A DNA stretch of 12,617 nucleotides, from the NCBI GenBank assembly GCA_030706285.1, contig JAUZOU010000047.1, forward strand, positions 1 to 12,617, written 5' to 3'. Positions 1-8,263 of this stretch are shown here, piece by piece. Origin of the DNA: Bacteroidota bacterium (GTDB lineage Bacteria > Bacteroidota > Bacteroidia > Bacteroidales > UBA1402). A program made the translations under genes and the position numbers. The notes below the pieces were generated by a model. It did not search any database, was not told the DNA's origin, and worked only from the letters and a program-made list of their open reading frames with translations. Numbering within the stretch: the first letter of the stretch is position 1; each line of letters starts with the position of its first letter.

Positions 1-251
1 AGGGCATCCGTAACCGTTGTCTTTAGTAGTTTTAAGGCCACGTCTAGGCTGTAACTCGTTGATGTCGTGGAGTTGTCCGGTTGAGTCACGCTCGTCGCAC
101 GGTCAAGCACATCGTAGGTGGTCGACGTCGGCGACGCCGAACCGTCAAACGTCGCATTGAACACCAGCTTATTGTTCAGGTTCGTCTCAACTGTCGGATA
201 ATACGCTTTCACCACACGACCGTAAGGATCATACTTCACACGGGTAACCAT
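1..251 (-). pseudogene. RHS/YD-repeat protein fragment, running off the window (orphan core piece)
   Basis: Reading right to left from an ATG at 251, the frame stays open for 83 codons to the window edge. It encodes classic YD-repeat text: VKYDPYGRVVKAYYP, then TYDVLDRATSVTQPDNSTT. This belongs to the RHS/SpvB shell family, whose repeats build a hollow beta-cocoon. The frame is also open upstream of the ATG, back to about 295, but that stretch has no RHS character. There is no signal peptide and no clear ribosome binding site, so I read this as a 5'-truncated core piece rather than a complete gene. It lies directly downstream of an intact RHS gene and its candidate immunity gene, where displaced orphan modules are typically found. 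It is visibly richer in G and C than the AT-rich 296-835 gene beside it, which fits a separate origin. What lies beyond the left edge, such as an alternative tip, cannot be seen. Confidence 0.72.
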
Positions 252-295
252 CCGGTGAACCCCGTGTTTTAAGTTCTTGCTGTGTTTCTTAGTAG

Positions 296-835
296 TTAAT
301 GAGAAATTTTAAATGAATCTCTATAAATCTCCTCATTTGTTTTAAAATATTCTTTAATGATGCTTCCATTCTCATATAAAACATATTTCTCCCCCTTGTC
401 AGAAAGATATGTCCAGCGTCCATGAGGCTTGCCATCTTTCCAGGATAGATACTGTATTGGCCTCCCGATGCTGTCAGAGATTACTTTTGCATACAACATA
501 TCACCAGGCTTAAAAAACAGAGAAGTATTGCACACTTTTAACCGGTAAGCATCCAATTTTTTAAATTCTAATTTCTTTTCTCGAAACCTTATTGTATCAT
601 AGCATATTATCATTGAATCATTTGAGCACACATGGCCAGCCGACAAAGTATAGGGTTCATTAATAGCATCTCCTATTGTATCGGTTGGATCATTTTTCCA
701 CAATGTATATTCATTTATTGTTATTGATAGACATAAATCGTTGCATTCAAATATGATATCCTTTTGACTAAAAACATCTATATAACCTAACATGAGAATT
801 AGTAGCACAAGCATTCTTTTCATACGTTTATTCAT
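296..835 (-). CDS. Exported small protein with MORN/YwqK-like C-terminus; candidate immunity protein for the RHS tip
   Basis: 179 residues. The start gives MNKRMKRMLVLLILMLGYIDVFSQ, a good Sec signal peptide with probable cleavage after FSQ (residue 24); Met5 or Met8 would also work. The mature part should be periplasmic or surface-exposed. It has five cysteines (31, 35, 70, 78, 102), so disulfides are plausible. Residues about 124-165 contain IQYLSWKDGKPHGRWTYLSD followed by YENGSIIKEYF, close to the G-x-x-H-G-x-W pattern of MORN/YwqK-type repeats, which occur in antitoxins of polymorphic toxin systems. The gene starts 1 base after the TAA of the RHS toxin gene, so the two are surely cotranscribed and probably translationally coupled. 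That position is the usual one for an immunity gene. The immunity role is inferred from position and the weak repeat likeness; no specific family was recognised. The sequence is AT-rich. Confidence 0.8.
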   Translation of the reverse strand: MNKRMKRMLVLLILMLGYIDVFSQKDIIFECNDLCLSITINEYTLWKNDPTDTIGDAINEPYTLSAGHVCSNDSMIICYDTIRFREKKLEFKKLDAYRLKVCNTSLFFKPGDMLYAKVISDSIGRPIQYLSWKDGKPHGRWTYLSDKGEKYVLYENGSIIKEYFKTNEEIYRDSFKISH

Positions 836-836
836 T

Positions 837-3800
837 TTATGGCAGAGAGATTAGTTTTGGCCAGTTATAAATATTGTATATTCCATGATATTGAGGAACA
901 ACAGTACTTGGATAATACATTTTAGTATATGTATATGCTGATGCTTCTTTAAATTCATTCCATGAACGTCTATTTATTTGCCACCCAAAATTACGCCACT
1001 GCCACGTATGTATAAACTCATGGTTTAACGCAATTAAAAATTGACGTCCTGTTTCATTCGGTGACATATATATTTTACTTTGGGGGAACCATCCATCTTC
1101 TAGGTAACTAGTTCCGACTAAACTCTTACCATTTCTCTTAATGATTCCATTTGCATCTCTAGAATACCCTGACTTTTCCATTGCATTCGGGAAAGTTGTG
1201 TTTTCCATATCGACGCTTTCTACTCCATAATCAGATATATCAATATCGTATTCATTCAACAGTGCATCTTTTTGAGCATTTGTTCCAATTTCGGCTTTTG
1301 CTTTTTCTGTGGTTCCATATTCATCTCTATACTCCAAATCCGAAATATCCGCCTTTGAATTATATAGTAAAATCGAAGAACTTATATTTACGCTCGGATT
1401 AAAAGTACAACCGCTTTTGTCAAATTGCCATGCAGAAAGATTCGCACTCCATGCATTGTTTGTTATATTGTAATTAGCTCCTGCCGTTAAAAAATTAGTA
1501 CTTACAGGAAGCCCTGAAAAAATCGATGCTCCTACTGTATATCCAGCACTCATACCTCCTGAAGGTGTATAGGACAAATAGGCCGTATTGAAAGCAGCTG
1601 AAGCTCCCACATAATAATAGGGATCTTCTGATTTAAAATTATATCCACTTCCAATCTGTATACTTGCAGCACCAGGAAGACCTACTGCCAAGGAAAGACC
1701 AACACTCAATCCTCCTTCCTTGCTCCAACCGATGTTCGGTATTAACCAGATAAAATTTCCATCCGGATCCGTATAGCTGAACGGATTATTGTAGCAATAG
1801 GTGTACCGACCATAATTTAACCAATTATCAGGTGCCTGAACATAAGGGTCTGGACTAAAGAACTGGGCTGTCAGCGGGTCATACACCCGGCCGTTCATGT
1901 TGATGATGCCGAAGGCGTCAAGGTGCTCGTGCATGGTGTAGCCGCGATTGAGCAGCCAAGAGGTTCGGGTATCGGACTGTGTCCAGTCTTCCGGGTTACG
2001 ACGGTTGCCCCACGGATCATAGGCATAGCGTTGCAATACATTGCCACTTTCGTCGGTCAATGCTATCAAAGAACCCTGGTAGTCGGTGTACCCGAACAAC
2101 AGGCTATCTTTTCCGTTGTTAAGAATCAACACCGCTCCGCCACTAAGATAATGAATTTTCCGTATGTTACCACTAGCATCCACCTCTTCTTCGTAATCGC
2201 CCAGATAATAACGGGTCTGTTTAACAACTCCCCCTACCTGATATACAGACTTCCGGCGCTGATCGTCCACCCCATAAGTCAGCGTGTAAAGCTTGTTTCC
2301 TTCGCTCAGAGTATCGATCTTTTTAAAGTCCGTATAAGTGACCGAAAGATTGCTTGTCGGAAACTTCGCAGGGACACCGTCTATCGAGTCCAGCGCATGC
2401 GGTTTGCCCTTCAAGCCGTAATACATTGATATATTATCCAGGTCGGTTCTTGTAGCTATATTCCCCGTCGTGTCATGATAGGTCTGACCATTCGATTTGG
2501 CCAACACATTGTTCCGATAGACGTTCCACTTTGTCAGACGGTTGAGCTCGTCATACGTGAACAGCTCTTTCTGATTGGTCAGATGGTTATCCTGACGGTA
2601 TTCAAGATTTCCTTTCGTGTTGAAAGAATAGGTCATATCAACAATACCGGAAGAATAAATAGAATCCGGAAAACTTCGGGCATCAAAACCGTACTTCGTT
2701 TCGCGGCCGCCACGACTTACTCGTAACAGCTGCCCTTTGGCGTTTTCATCCAGCTCCTTCCAAATGGAGCGACTGTTGTTATCGGTCACCTCCACCAGAA
2801 GACCGTTTGTATCGTACCAGTTGATTATAGAATAGCCCGATGGATAAATATGCTTTTTCTCACGACCAAGGGCGTCGTATTCCGTCTTGGTCAAAAAAGA
2901 CTTAGCGCCAATTGTTTCTGTCTCCTGCGTGATACGGTCGAATGCATCGTACGCAAATGCCTGTTTGTTCTTTCCAGCGATTTCGATCGTGGATATCCGG
3001 TTTTGGCCGTCATACGTGTAGGCCGTTATTTCCCCGTTACGCACGATACTCTGGAGCAGCCCCGTTGTGCCGACATAGTTATTGGTCGTTGTAATGAGCT
3101 GCCCTGTCTTTATCTCTTGGCGGTTCCAGAGTAATTCACCAAAGCCATTATATGCAGATTCTATGGTTCCCCCATCCGGATCGATCAGTTTGGTGCGGTT
3201 ACCCTGGAGGTCGTATTCCATGGTGAGAGACGTACCTCCTGCCGGAGTAGATGTTTTGGTCAAACCCGAAGCATAATACGTGTACGTTACTTGCTTGCCG
3301 TTCTGTTTGATGTATTCCGTCAGAGCGTTAGAATACAGTTTCTTCTCCGTCGTACCGGAAGGAGACGTTATCGTTGTGGTAAGACCATCATAAGCATAGG
3401 TGGTGATACCTAAGGGGGTCGTTATAGTCTCAGGCTGACCGTAATTGTTATACGTATACGTAGTGGCCCAGGTTTGAGCTGATGTTTCAAAAGTCGGTTC
3501 AGAAATCCGCTTGATCTTTCCATCCATGTAATATTCCGTAAACACGCGTACCGTATCATCATTCAGCCCTTTCGTTTCTTTTACGATCTCTCGTCCGAGA
3601 GTATCGTACCAGATATAGACGGGTCCCGAACCGGATGTCTCACTGTAGGTATAATAACTGGCACCATAATCATTTCCGGAATTAGCCCAACGCAAAACGT
3701 CCGATTTTTTTATGCCATCCGGATATTCTGTTCTGACCCGGCGCCCCAACCCATCATACATATAGGACGTCGTCCCAAGCCGTGTCGTTTCTGTATTGAG

Positions 3801-6800
3801 CAATCCTCTTGTCTCATCCCAGTCATAGGTCGTCGTTTCACCCAAGGCATTCGTCCTGTTTTGAACAAAGCGTCCCGATGAAGTATAAACGACAGAAGAT
3901 GACCGGGTATTGCCATTGGCTGTTTCTTCGATTGTCAAGGGATGTCCAAAAGAATCAAAGTTCTTATACGCTGTTACGAATTTGTTTACGTCGGTGGAAT
4001 CAATTACCTGCCTGACCACATTTCCTTTAGTATCGTATTTATAATCAATCCTTCGAGTTTGGAAATTACTCCCCAACTGACGAGTGGTGGTCACCAATTT
4101 TGGCTTATTTGGGCACCACGAACCGTATTGTCCGTATGTGATGTTTTGAGTTTCAATTAAGTCTCCTGCAGTAGTCCTTACGGATAAAGGGTCTCCAAAA
4201 TAATCGTACGATAAATACTCCGTAAGCTTGGATAGTGTGTAAGGGTTCCCGATGGTTGTCCTTTTCGGATAAATCGTTTCTGATGTACTGACAGTTTTCG
4301 GAAAATACAACCCGCCTCCAAGAGGTACAACTTCCATATTATTGGTGGTCAAACGAATTTTCTTTTCCGTATCTATAAGACATACTTTTTCTTCTGCCAA
4401 ATACGGATGATAAAATTGATTGTCAAAAGAATAGGTCCTTGCCACGGACTTGTTTTGTAACGTATCTGCCTCTGTAACCACCCTGAAACCAAGAAAGCCT
4501 TTTCCGGCCAGATGAATGCGGGCATCTTCATAATTATAAGTTGTTTTTTCAACAACATTCCCAATACCAGTTTCTACAGATTTCACCAACGGAATTGTCG
4601 GCGTACAAAAAGCTGCCGGATACCTCAATGTTTCAATATGTGGGGCAGTATAGATGGACTCTGATTCTCTTTCAACCAGATTCCAGTATTTATACGCTGT
4701 TTCTATATCGAAACCATTCACGATCTTCGAAACTTTTCCGGAAGATACGGTGAGGTTGGGATTTACATAATACCTCCATCCAACAGTCGCATTATTATCA
4801 TCAATGAGATTGTATCCATAATTAAGCATTTCCTGTATTCCATCTCCGTTGAAATCTCCGGCTACAGCAAACTGAGATTTAGAATAGCTAAAAGGTTGAT
4901 ATTCATGCGCTTGTCCTGATACAAGATTTAATATTAATGCTAAGTAAGAAGCAGAATCAGCAATAGCTACATTATAACCAGTCGATATAAATGTTGTAGT
5001 CGTACTATAGCAATACGTTTCCAAATTCCTAATTGAAACACCCTTAAGCCAGGAAGTTACAATGTCCGATTTTCCATCATTATTAATATCTAAAACCGTG
5101 CATTTATAAAATTGCGGATAAATTGTGTTACTATGTGCTGTTATTGCCCCCAGACTGATTTTGTCAAATGTGCCAGCTCCTTTATTGATAGAAAATTGCC
5201 AAGTGGAGTTATCCTTACCGTTTAATACCAAATCAACATGACCATCCCCGTTAAAATCTCCTACCTGTACGGTACTGTATTGTGAGTTGAAATCCGTTCC
5301 ATTTCTATAGGTAAATGATAAATTGTGATTATCAGCCGCATTTTCTCCGGCATTAAAGCAAAACGTATAACCGGCTTTGCATAGTACCAGAATATCCGTC
5401 ATGCCATCTGAATTGAAATCAGCGGCTAAAACCTTTTGTGGTTCGTCAATAAGGGAAAATTCAAGTTCACGCCACACCATATCTGAAGTTGAACGATAAT
5501 GAAAGGAATAGGTATTCCAAATTGCTGTAACTTTTCTTTCCAATGCAAATATCTCAGTCATCCCATCGTTATTTAAGTCTGCAACACCACATACGGGTTC
5601 GTTCTCATCATTCAGATCAAACTTATTTAAACCTCCAAGGGCTATTGTATCTATCAAGTTTTTGTGTGCAGCATAAAAATTAATAAATGAATTTCCGGAT
5701 GACGTAACAAAATACGGAAAAACAACTTCCTGCTTACAATCTCCGTCAATATCTCCCACAAGTGGTTCTTTGGCATAAATTTTAGTGTTGTCTAGTAAAT
5801 ATGTGCCTGGCAATTCTTTGACCGAACCGGAAAGGTGGAAATATGTAACGTTATTCTCGTCTTTCTGAGGCATGAAATTCATAACATAAACCTTATTAGC
5901 TGTGGTGTTTGCACAAAGTCCCTCAATATAATCCATTCCATTTCCATCCAAATCTGCAGACATATAAGTAATATCCTTATAATCTGTTGTATATAGAGAC
6001 AATAAACCTGTTACTGATGTGTTTACTTCTGAAAAAGAATCTACTGGGTAGCTATTCCAATAAACATGCGCCGCTCTAGGCCCATTTCCATCCCATTCCG
6101 TTAATATGATTTTTTGTAGCCGTGAATATCTATCCGCTGTATATGTTAAACCAATCGTACGAACTGTTGTATTCCTACTACCTACTATAATTGAATCGAG
6201 CCTTTTACTCACTACAGAAGTAAATTTGCCTATGGAATACTTGATCTCATCAGGTCTCGTTTCATATTTAAATTCAACAAAATGTTGAAAGCCTGTCTCT
6301 TGGTCAACATTGCTTCCGTATTCAATTTTCCTAATATATTTATACAAACCCTCCTGCTCATAGGTGTAACTGATATAATTTCCATTGGGGTCTTCAGCGT
6401 AATCCAGATAATAGCATATTATAGTATCATTATTAGTACCAGCGAATAGCTTACCACTGTTTTTCCCATACCATAATCTATTACCATCTTTACCTTGTAC
6501 AATAAACCCTTCCGGTTCAAGTGAAATATTTATTCCTGGTTGATCTTCCACTTTAAACGTCCAGGCCGGATCTCCCCAAAAAATCAATCTCTTTCCGTCA
6601 AGAGTATATGGGCCATAATCACCATATGTCAATTTGCCAGAATAACCATCCCGTAATTGATCGGGAATGCACCTGTTAATGGCCGATAGCCCGCTGATAT
6701 TCCACCCCCATCCAGCAATACCATTTCCTCCCTGACTGTTGTATACCAGTGAGATATTCGGTTGCATGCCGTTGATGCCCGCTGGGCATTCGATCGGGAT

Positions 6801-7142
6801 CGTGTAGGTTGCTGCCCCAGTGGGGCTGACAGCGAACTGGCCGGGGATAGATCCCACAACGCCCCCTTGAGTTGGATCACTTGTGATCGTGCCAGACTCT
6901 GTCATATAATTCGTTGCAGGGGGAAAGATTAAGGTCTCGTCTATTTTTGCATTAAACGTATTGCTCCCGGATGCAGAATACGTAAATCCAGGCTCTAATG
7001 AGACATAGTCCCGGGCAACATAGGCTTTGGTTGATCCGCTCTCATTGCCCGAAAGCGTATAGTTCTTTTCCTGACTGTGGACAGCTCCTATACATGCGAA
7101 CAGAGCCGCCACTAGTATGGCAGAATAAGATGGTCTTTTCAT
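837..7142 (-). CDS. Secreted SpvB/TcdB-RHS polymorphic toxin with C-terminal zinc-metallopeptidase-like tip
   Basis: 2101 residues, about the size of a TcB plus TcC toxin pair in one chain. In order: signal peptide (1-23, ending AVHSQ); a segment near 40-75 resembling stack domains of Bacteroidota surface proteins (YVARDYVSLEPGF); SpvB/TcdB N-terminal domain at about 100-155 (GQFAVSPTGAATYTIPI, GIAGWGWNISGLSAI); seven FG-GAP/VCBS calcium loops between 395 and 775 (for example GDFNGDGHVDLVLN at 628-641); TcdB-middle-like region with GKGFLGFR at 880-887; many YD repeats from about 1030 to 1640; RHS core at about 1645-1796 with INMNGRVYDPLTAQFFSPDP, closing at TDPDGN. Residues 1797-2101 are the variable tip: a Gly/Ser/aromatic strand-rich part to about 1910, a linker, then HEFIH at 2041-2045 with glutamates 2063 and 2066 (EFKEASAY) as the possible third zinc ligand. 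No T9SS tail is present. The toxin role and self-cleavage at DPDG are inferred from the family. The start is 11 bases after the upstream gene's stop. Confidence 0.93.
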   Translation of the reverse strand: MKRPSYSAILVAALFACIGAVHSQEKNYTLSGNESGSTKAYVARDYVSLEPGFTYSASGSNTFNAKIDETLIFPPATNYMTESGTITSDPTQGGVVGSIPGQFAVSPTGAATYTIPIECPAGINGMQPNISLVYNSQGGNGIAGWGWNISGLSAINRCIPDQLRDGYSGKLTYGDYGPYTLDGKRLIFWGDPAWTFKVEDQPGINISLEPEGFIVQGKDGNRLWYGKNSGKLFAGTNNDTIICYYLDYAEDPNGNYISYTYEQEGLYKYIRKIEYGSNVDQETGFQHFVEFKYETRPDEIKYSIGKFTSVVSKRLDSIIVGSRNTTVRTIGLTYTADRYSRLQKIILTEWDGNGPRAAHVYWNSYPVDSFSEVNTSVTGLLSLYTTDYKDITYMSADLDGNGMDYIEGLCANTTANKVYVMNFMPQKDENNVTYFHLSGSVKELPGTYLLDNTKIYAKEPLVGDIDGDCKQEVVFPYFVTSSGNSFINFYAAHKNLIDTIALGGLNKFDLNDENEPVCGVADLNNDGMTEIFALERKVTAIWNTYSFHYRSTSDMVWRELEFSLIDEPQKVLAADFNSDGMTDILVLCKAGYTFCFNAGENAADNHNLSFTYRNGTDFNSQYSTVQVGDFNGDGHVDLVLNGKDNSTWQFSINKGAGTFDKISLGAITAHSNTIYPQFYKCTVLDINNDGKSDIVTSWLKGVSIRNLETYCYSTTTTFISTGYNVAIADSASYLALILNLVSGQAHEYQPFSYSKSQFAVAGDFNGDGIQEMLNYGYNLIDDNNATVGWRYYVNPNLTVSSGKVSKIVNGFDIETAYKYWNLVERESESIYTAPHIETLRYPAAFCTPTIPLVKSVETGIGNVVEKTTYNYEDARIHLAGKGFLGFRVVTEADTLQNKSVARTYSFDNQFYHPYLAEEKVCLIDTEKKIRLTTNNMEVVPLGGGLYFPKTVSTSETIYPKRTTIGNPYTLSKLTEYLSYDYFGDPLSVRTTAGDLIETQNITYGQYGSWCPNKPKLVTTTRQLGSNFQTRRIDYKYDTKGNVVRQVIDSTDVNKFVTAYKNFDSFGHPLTIEETANGNTRSSSVVYTSSGRFVQNRTNALGETTTYDWDETRGLLNTETTRLGTTSYMYDGLGRRVRTEYPDGIKKSDVLRWANSGNDYGASYYTYSETSGSGPVYIWYDTLGREIVKETKGLNDDTVRVFTEYYMDGKIKRISEPTFETSAQTWATTYTYNNYGQPETITTPLGITTYAYDGLTTTITSPSGTTEKKLYSNALTEYIKQNGKQVTYTYYASGLTKTSTPAGGTSLTMEYDLQGNRTKLIDPDGGTIESAYNGFGELLWNRQEIKTGQLITTTNNYVGTTGLLQSIVRNGEITAYTYDGQNRISTIEIAGKNKQAFAYDAFDRITQETETIGAKSFLTKTEYDALGREKKHIYPSGYSIINWYDTNGLLVEVTDNNSRSIWKELDENAKGQLLRVSRGGRETKYGFDARSFPDSIYSSGIVDMTYSFNTKGNLEYRQDNHLTNQKELFTYDELNRLTKWNVYRNNVLAKSNGQTYHDTTGNIATRTDLDNISMYYGLKGKPHALDSIDGVPAKFPTSNLSVTYTDFKKIDTLSEGNKLYTLTYGVDDQRRKSVYQVGGVVKQTRYYLGDYEEEVDASGNIRKIHYLSGGAVLILNNGKDSLLFGYTDYQGSLIALTDESGNVLQRYAYDPWGNRRNPEDWTQSDTRTSWLLNRGYTMHEHLDAFGIINMNGRVYDPLTAQFFSPDPYVQAPDNWLNYGRYTYCYNNPFSYTDPDGNFIWLIPNIGWSKEGGLSVGLSLAVGLPGAASIQIGSGYNFKSEDPYYYVGASAAFNTAYLSYTPSGGMSAGYTVGASIFSGLPVSTNFLTAGANYNITNNAWSANLSAWQFDKSGCTFNPSVNISSSILLYNSKADISDLEYRDEYGTTEKAKAEIGTNAQKDALLNEYDIDISDYGVESVDMENTTFPNAMEKSGYSRDANGIIKRNGKSLVGTSYLEDGWFPQSKIYMSPNETGRQFLIALNHEFIHTWQWRNFGWQINRRSWNEFKEASAYTYTKMYYPSTVVPQYHGIYNIYNWPKLISLP

Positions 7143-7153
7143 GGCTTATCTGA

Positions 7154-8230
7154 TCAATTGGATTTTTCTTTCACTATCCGTTCCAGTTCTTGAACACGTG
7201 CTTGTTGTTCTTCTAGTTTCTTTGTCTGGGCTTCAATCCGTTTTTGTTGTTCGATGGCATACAGCGTTAACTCTTCTACCTTCTGTAATAACTTAACCTG
7301 CATTTCGGCCAAGTCCATGCCATTCTCTTTGACATCTTTTGCCGAAGGAATATTAGGTAAATGACCATTCGTCTGGATATAGTCTCCAACCTTGGCCAGT
7401 TTGGGCAACTCGTAATTTTTATCGAAGACAAAGTCTGCGAAACTGCCAACCGAAACGACCTTCACTTCTGTTGCACGGATAGTTCCCATTACATCAAGCT
7501 TGAATGCCGGTTTGGTGGTACCAATACCGATATTCCCATTCGGCATGATTCGCATACGCTCTACCAAACATGTATCTTTGCCCAACATACCTAATGGATT
7601 GGTTAAAAAGCTTAATCCCGTCTTTTGAACAAGTGCATTGTTTGCTAAATAGTTATTAAATCTGATAGCCGATATCCGAGCGCCTATCTGGTCATTTACA
7701 ACATCCCGGTAACCGGTGAAATCCAAATTGTATCGGGCGGTAACGCTATCTATTGGTACTGACAAATTGCCTGTATCTCCTATTTTACCAATACGCAGGC
7801 CATCGCCGCTTGCGGCTGCAACATCGAGTTGCGATGAGGGTAATGTCGTTCCAATACCGAATTTTCCATCCTGGTTTATTGTCACCCTCGATAAGCCATT
7901 TGTTCCAAAATCAAGAAAGCCACCGAAGGTATCACCGCCTCTATGAACTGCGATGTAGCCATTTCTTCGGTCAGAGTTATAAAACTCATGGCTGATTTTG
8001 AACACGGTTCCCCATTGTGTATCAGGAGTCAAGCTACTTACGACAAGGTTGTTGCCGGCTGTCGTTGTAGCCAGAATGGCTGCATCGGAATTATTGCCGT
8101 TATTGATGCGCACCTTGGCTTTTGGTACTGAATCCTGATTTATCGTATTCGTCGCCGCCAAAATAGGCAGTGGCAGGAGAGACAGGATCATCATTATTGA
8201 TAGTAAAACGCTGGTATGTGTATTTTTCAT
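7154..8230 (-). CDS. Secreted fibre-like protein with GIGTT pseudo-repeats and C-terminal coiled coil
   Basis: 358 residues with a signal peptide (MKNTHTSVLLSIMMILSLLP, cleavage likely near ILA-ATN, residue 26). Two copies of a tail-fibre-like unit are visible: GKFGIGTTLPSSQLDV at 122-137 and GNIGIGTTKPAFKLDV at 232-247. Such units introduce trimeric beta segments in phage fibres and Bacteroidota surface proteins. Residues 265-305 carry the phylum's recurrent block FADFVFDKNYELP ... GHLPNIPSAKDV ... MDLAEMQ. A heptad-rich coiled coil (about 307-356) with many K, E and Q ends the chain and probably drives trimerisation. No enzyme motif was seen. It lies 33 bases downstream of the T9SS-domain gene and 11 bases upstream of the RHS toxin gene, so all belong to one transcription unit. 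A role as surface fibre or adhesin accompanying the toxin is inferred. Public annotations usually call such proteins tail fiber or hypothetical proteins. Confidence 0.85.
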   Translation of the reverse strand: MKNTHTSVLLSIMMILSLLPLPILAATNTINQDSVPKAKVRINNGNNSDAAILATTTAGNNLVVSSLTPDTQWGTVFKISHEFYNSDRRNGYIAVHRGGDTFGGFLDFGTNGLSRVTINQDGKFGIGTTLPSSQLDVAAASGDGLRIGKIGDTGNLSVPIDSVTARYNLDFTGYRDVVNDQIGARISAIRFNNYLANNALVQKTGLSFLTNPLGMLGKDTCLVERMRIMPNGNIGIGTTKPAFKLDVMGTIRATEVKVVSVGSFADFVFDKNYELPKLAKVGDYIQTNGHLPNIPSAKDVKENGMDLAEMQVKLLQKVEELTLYAIEQQKRIEAQTKKLEEQQARVQELERIVKEKSN

Positions 8231-8263
8231 GGCTGTCGAATTTTTTTGTGTATTTCTATTGGG

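Noticed and set aside
239..266. Possible terminator hairpin CACGGG...CCCGTG after the immunity candidate
   Set aside because: Only six pairs with a 16-base loop and no T run on the minus strand; it may mark the junction but is too weak to call a terminator.
81..272. 63-residue arginine-rich plus-strand open frame
   Set aside because: The opposite strand encodes clear YD-repeat text over the same bases; the arginine-rich run reflects reverse reading of GTCGACGTCGGC-type codons.
1923..2429. 168-residue open frame on the plus strand inside the RHS gene
   Set aside because: It is a shadow of the minus-strand YD-repeat/RHS core coding sequence, with no domain, no start signal and a composition set by the opposite strand.
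2000..4200. Possible CRISPR or tandem DNA repeats in the RHS region
   Set aside because: The repetition is at protein level (YD repeats of uneven length); no identical direct repeats with regular spacers are present.
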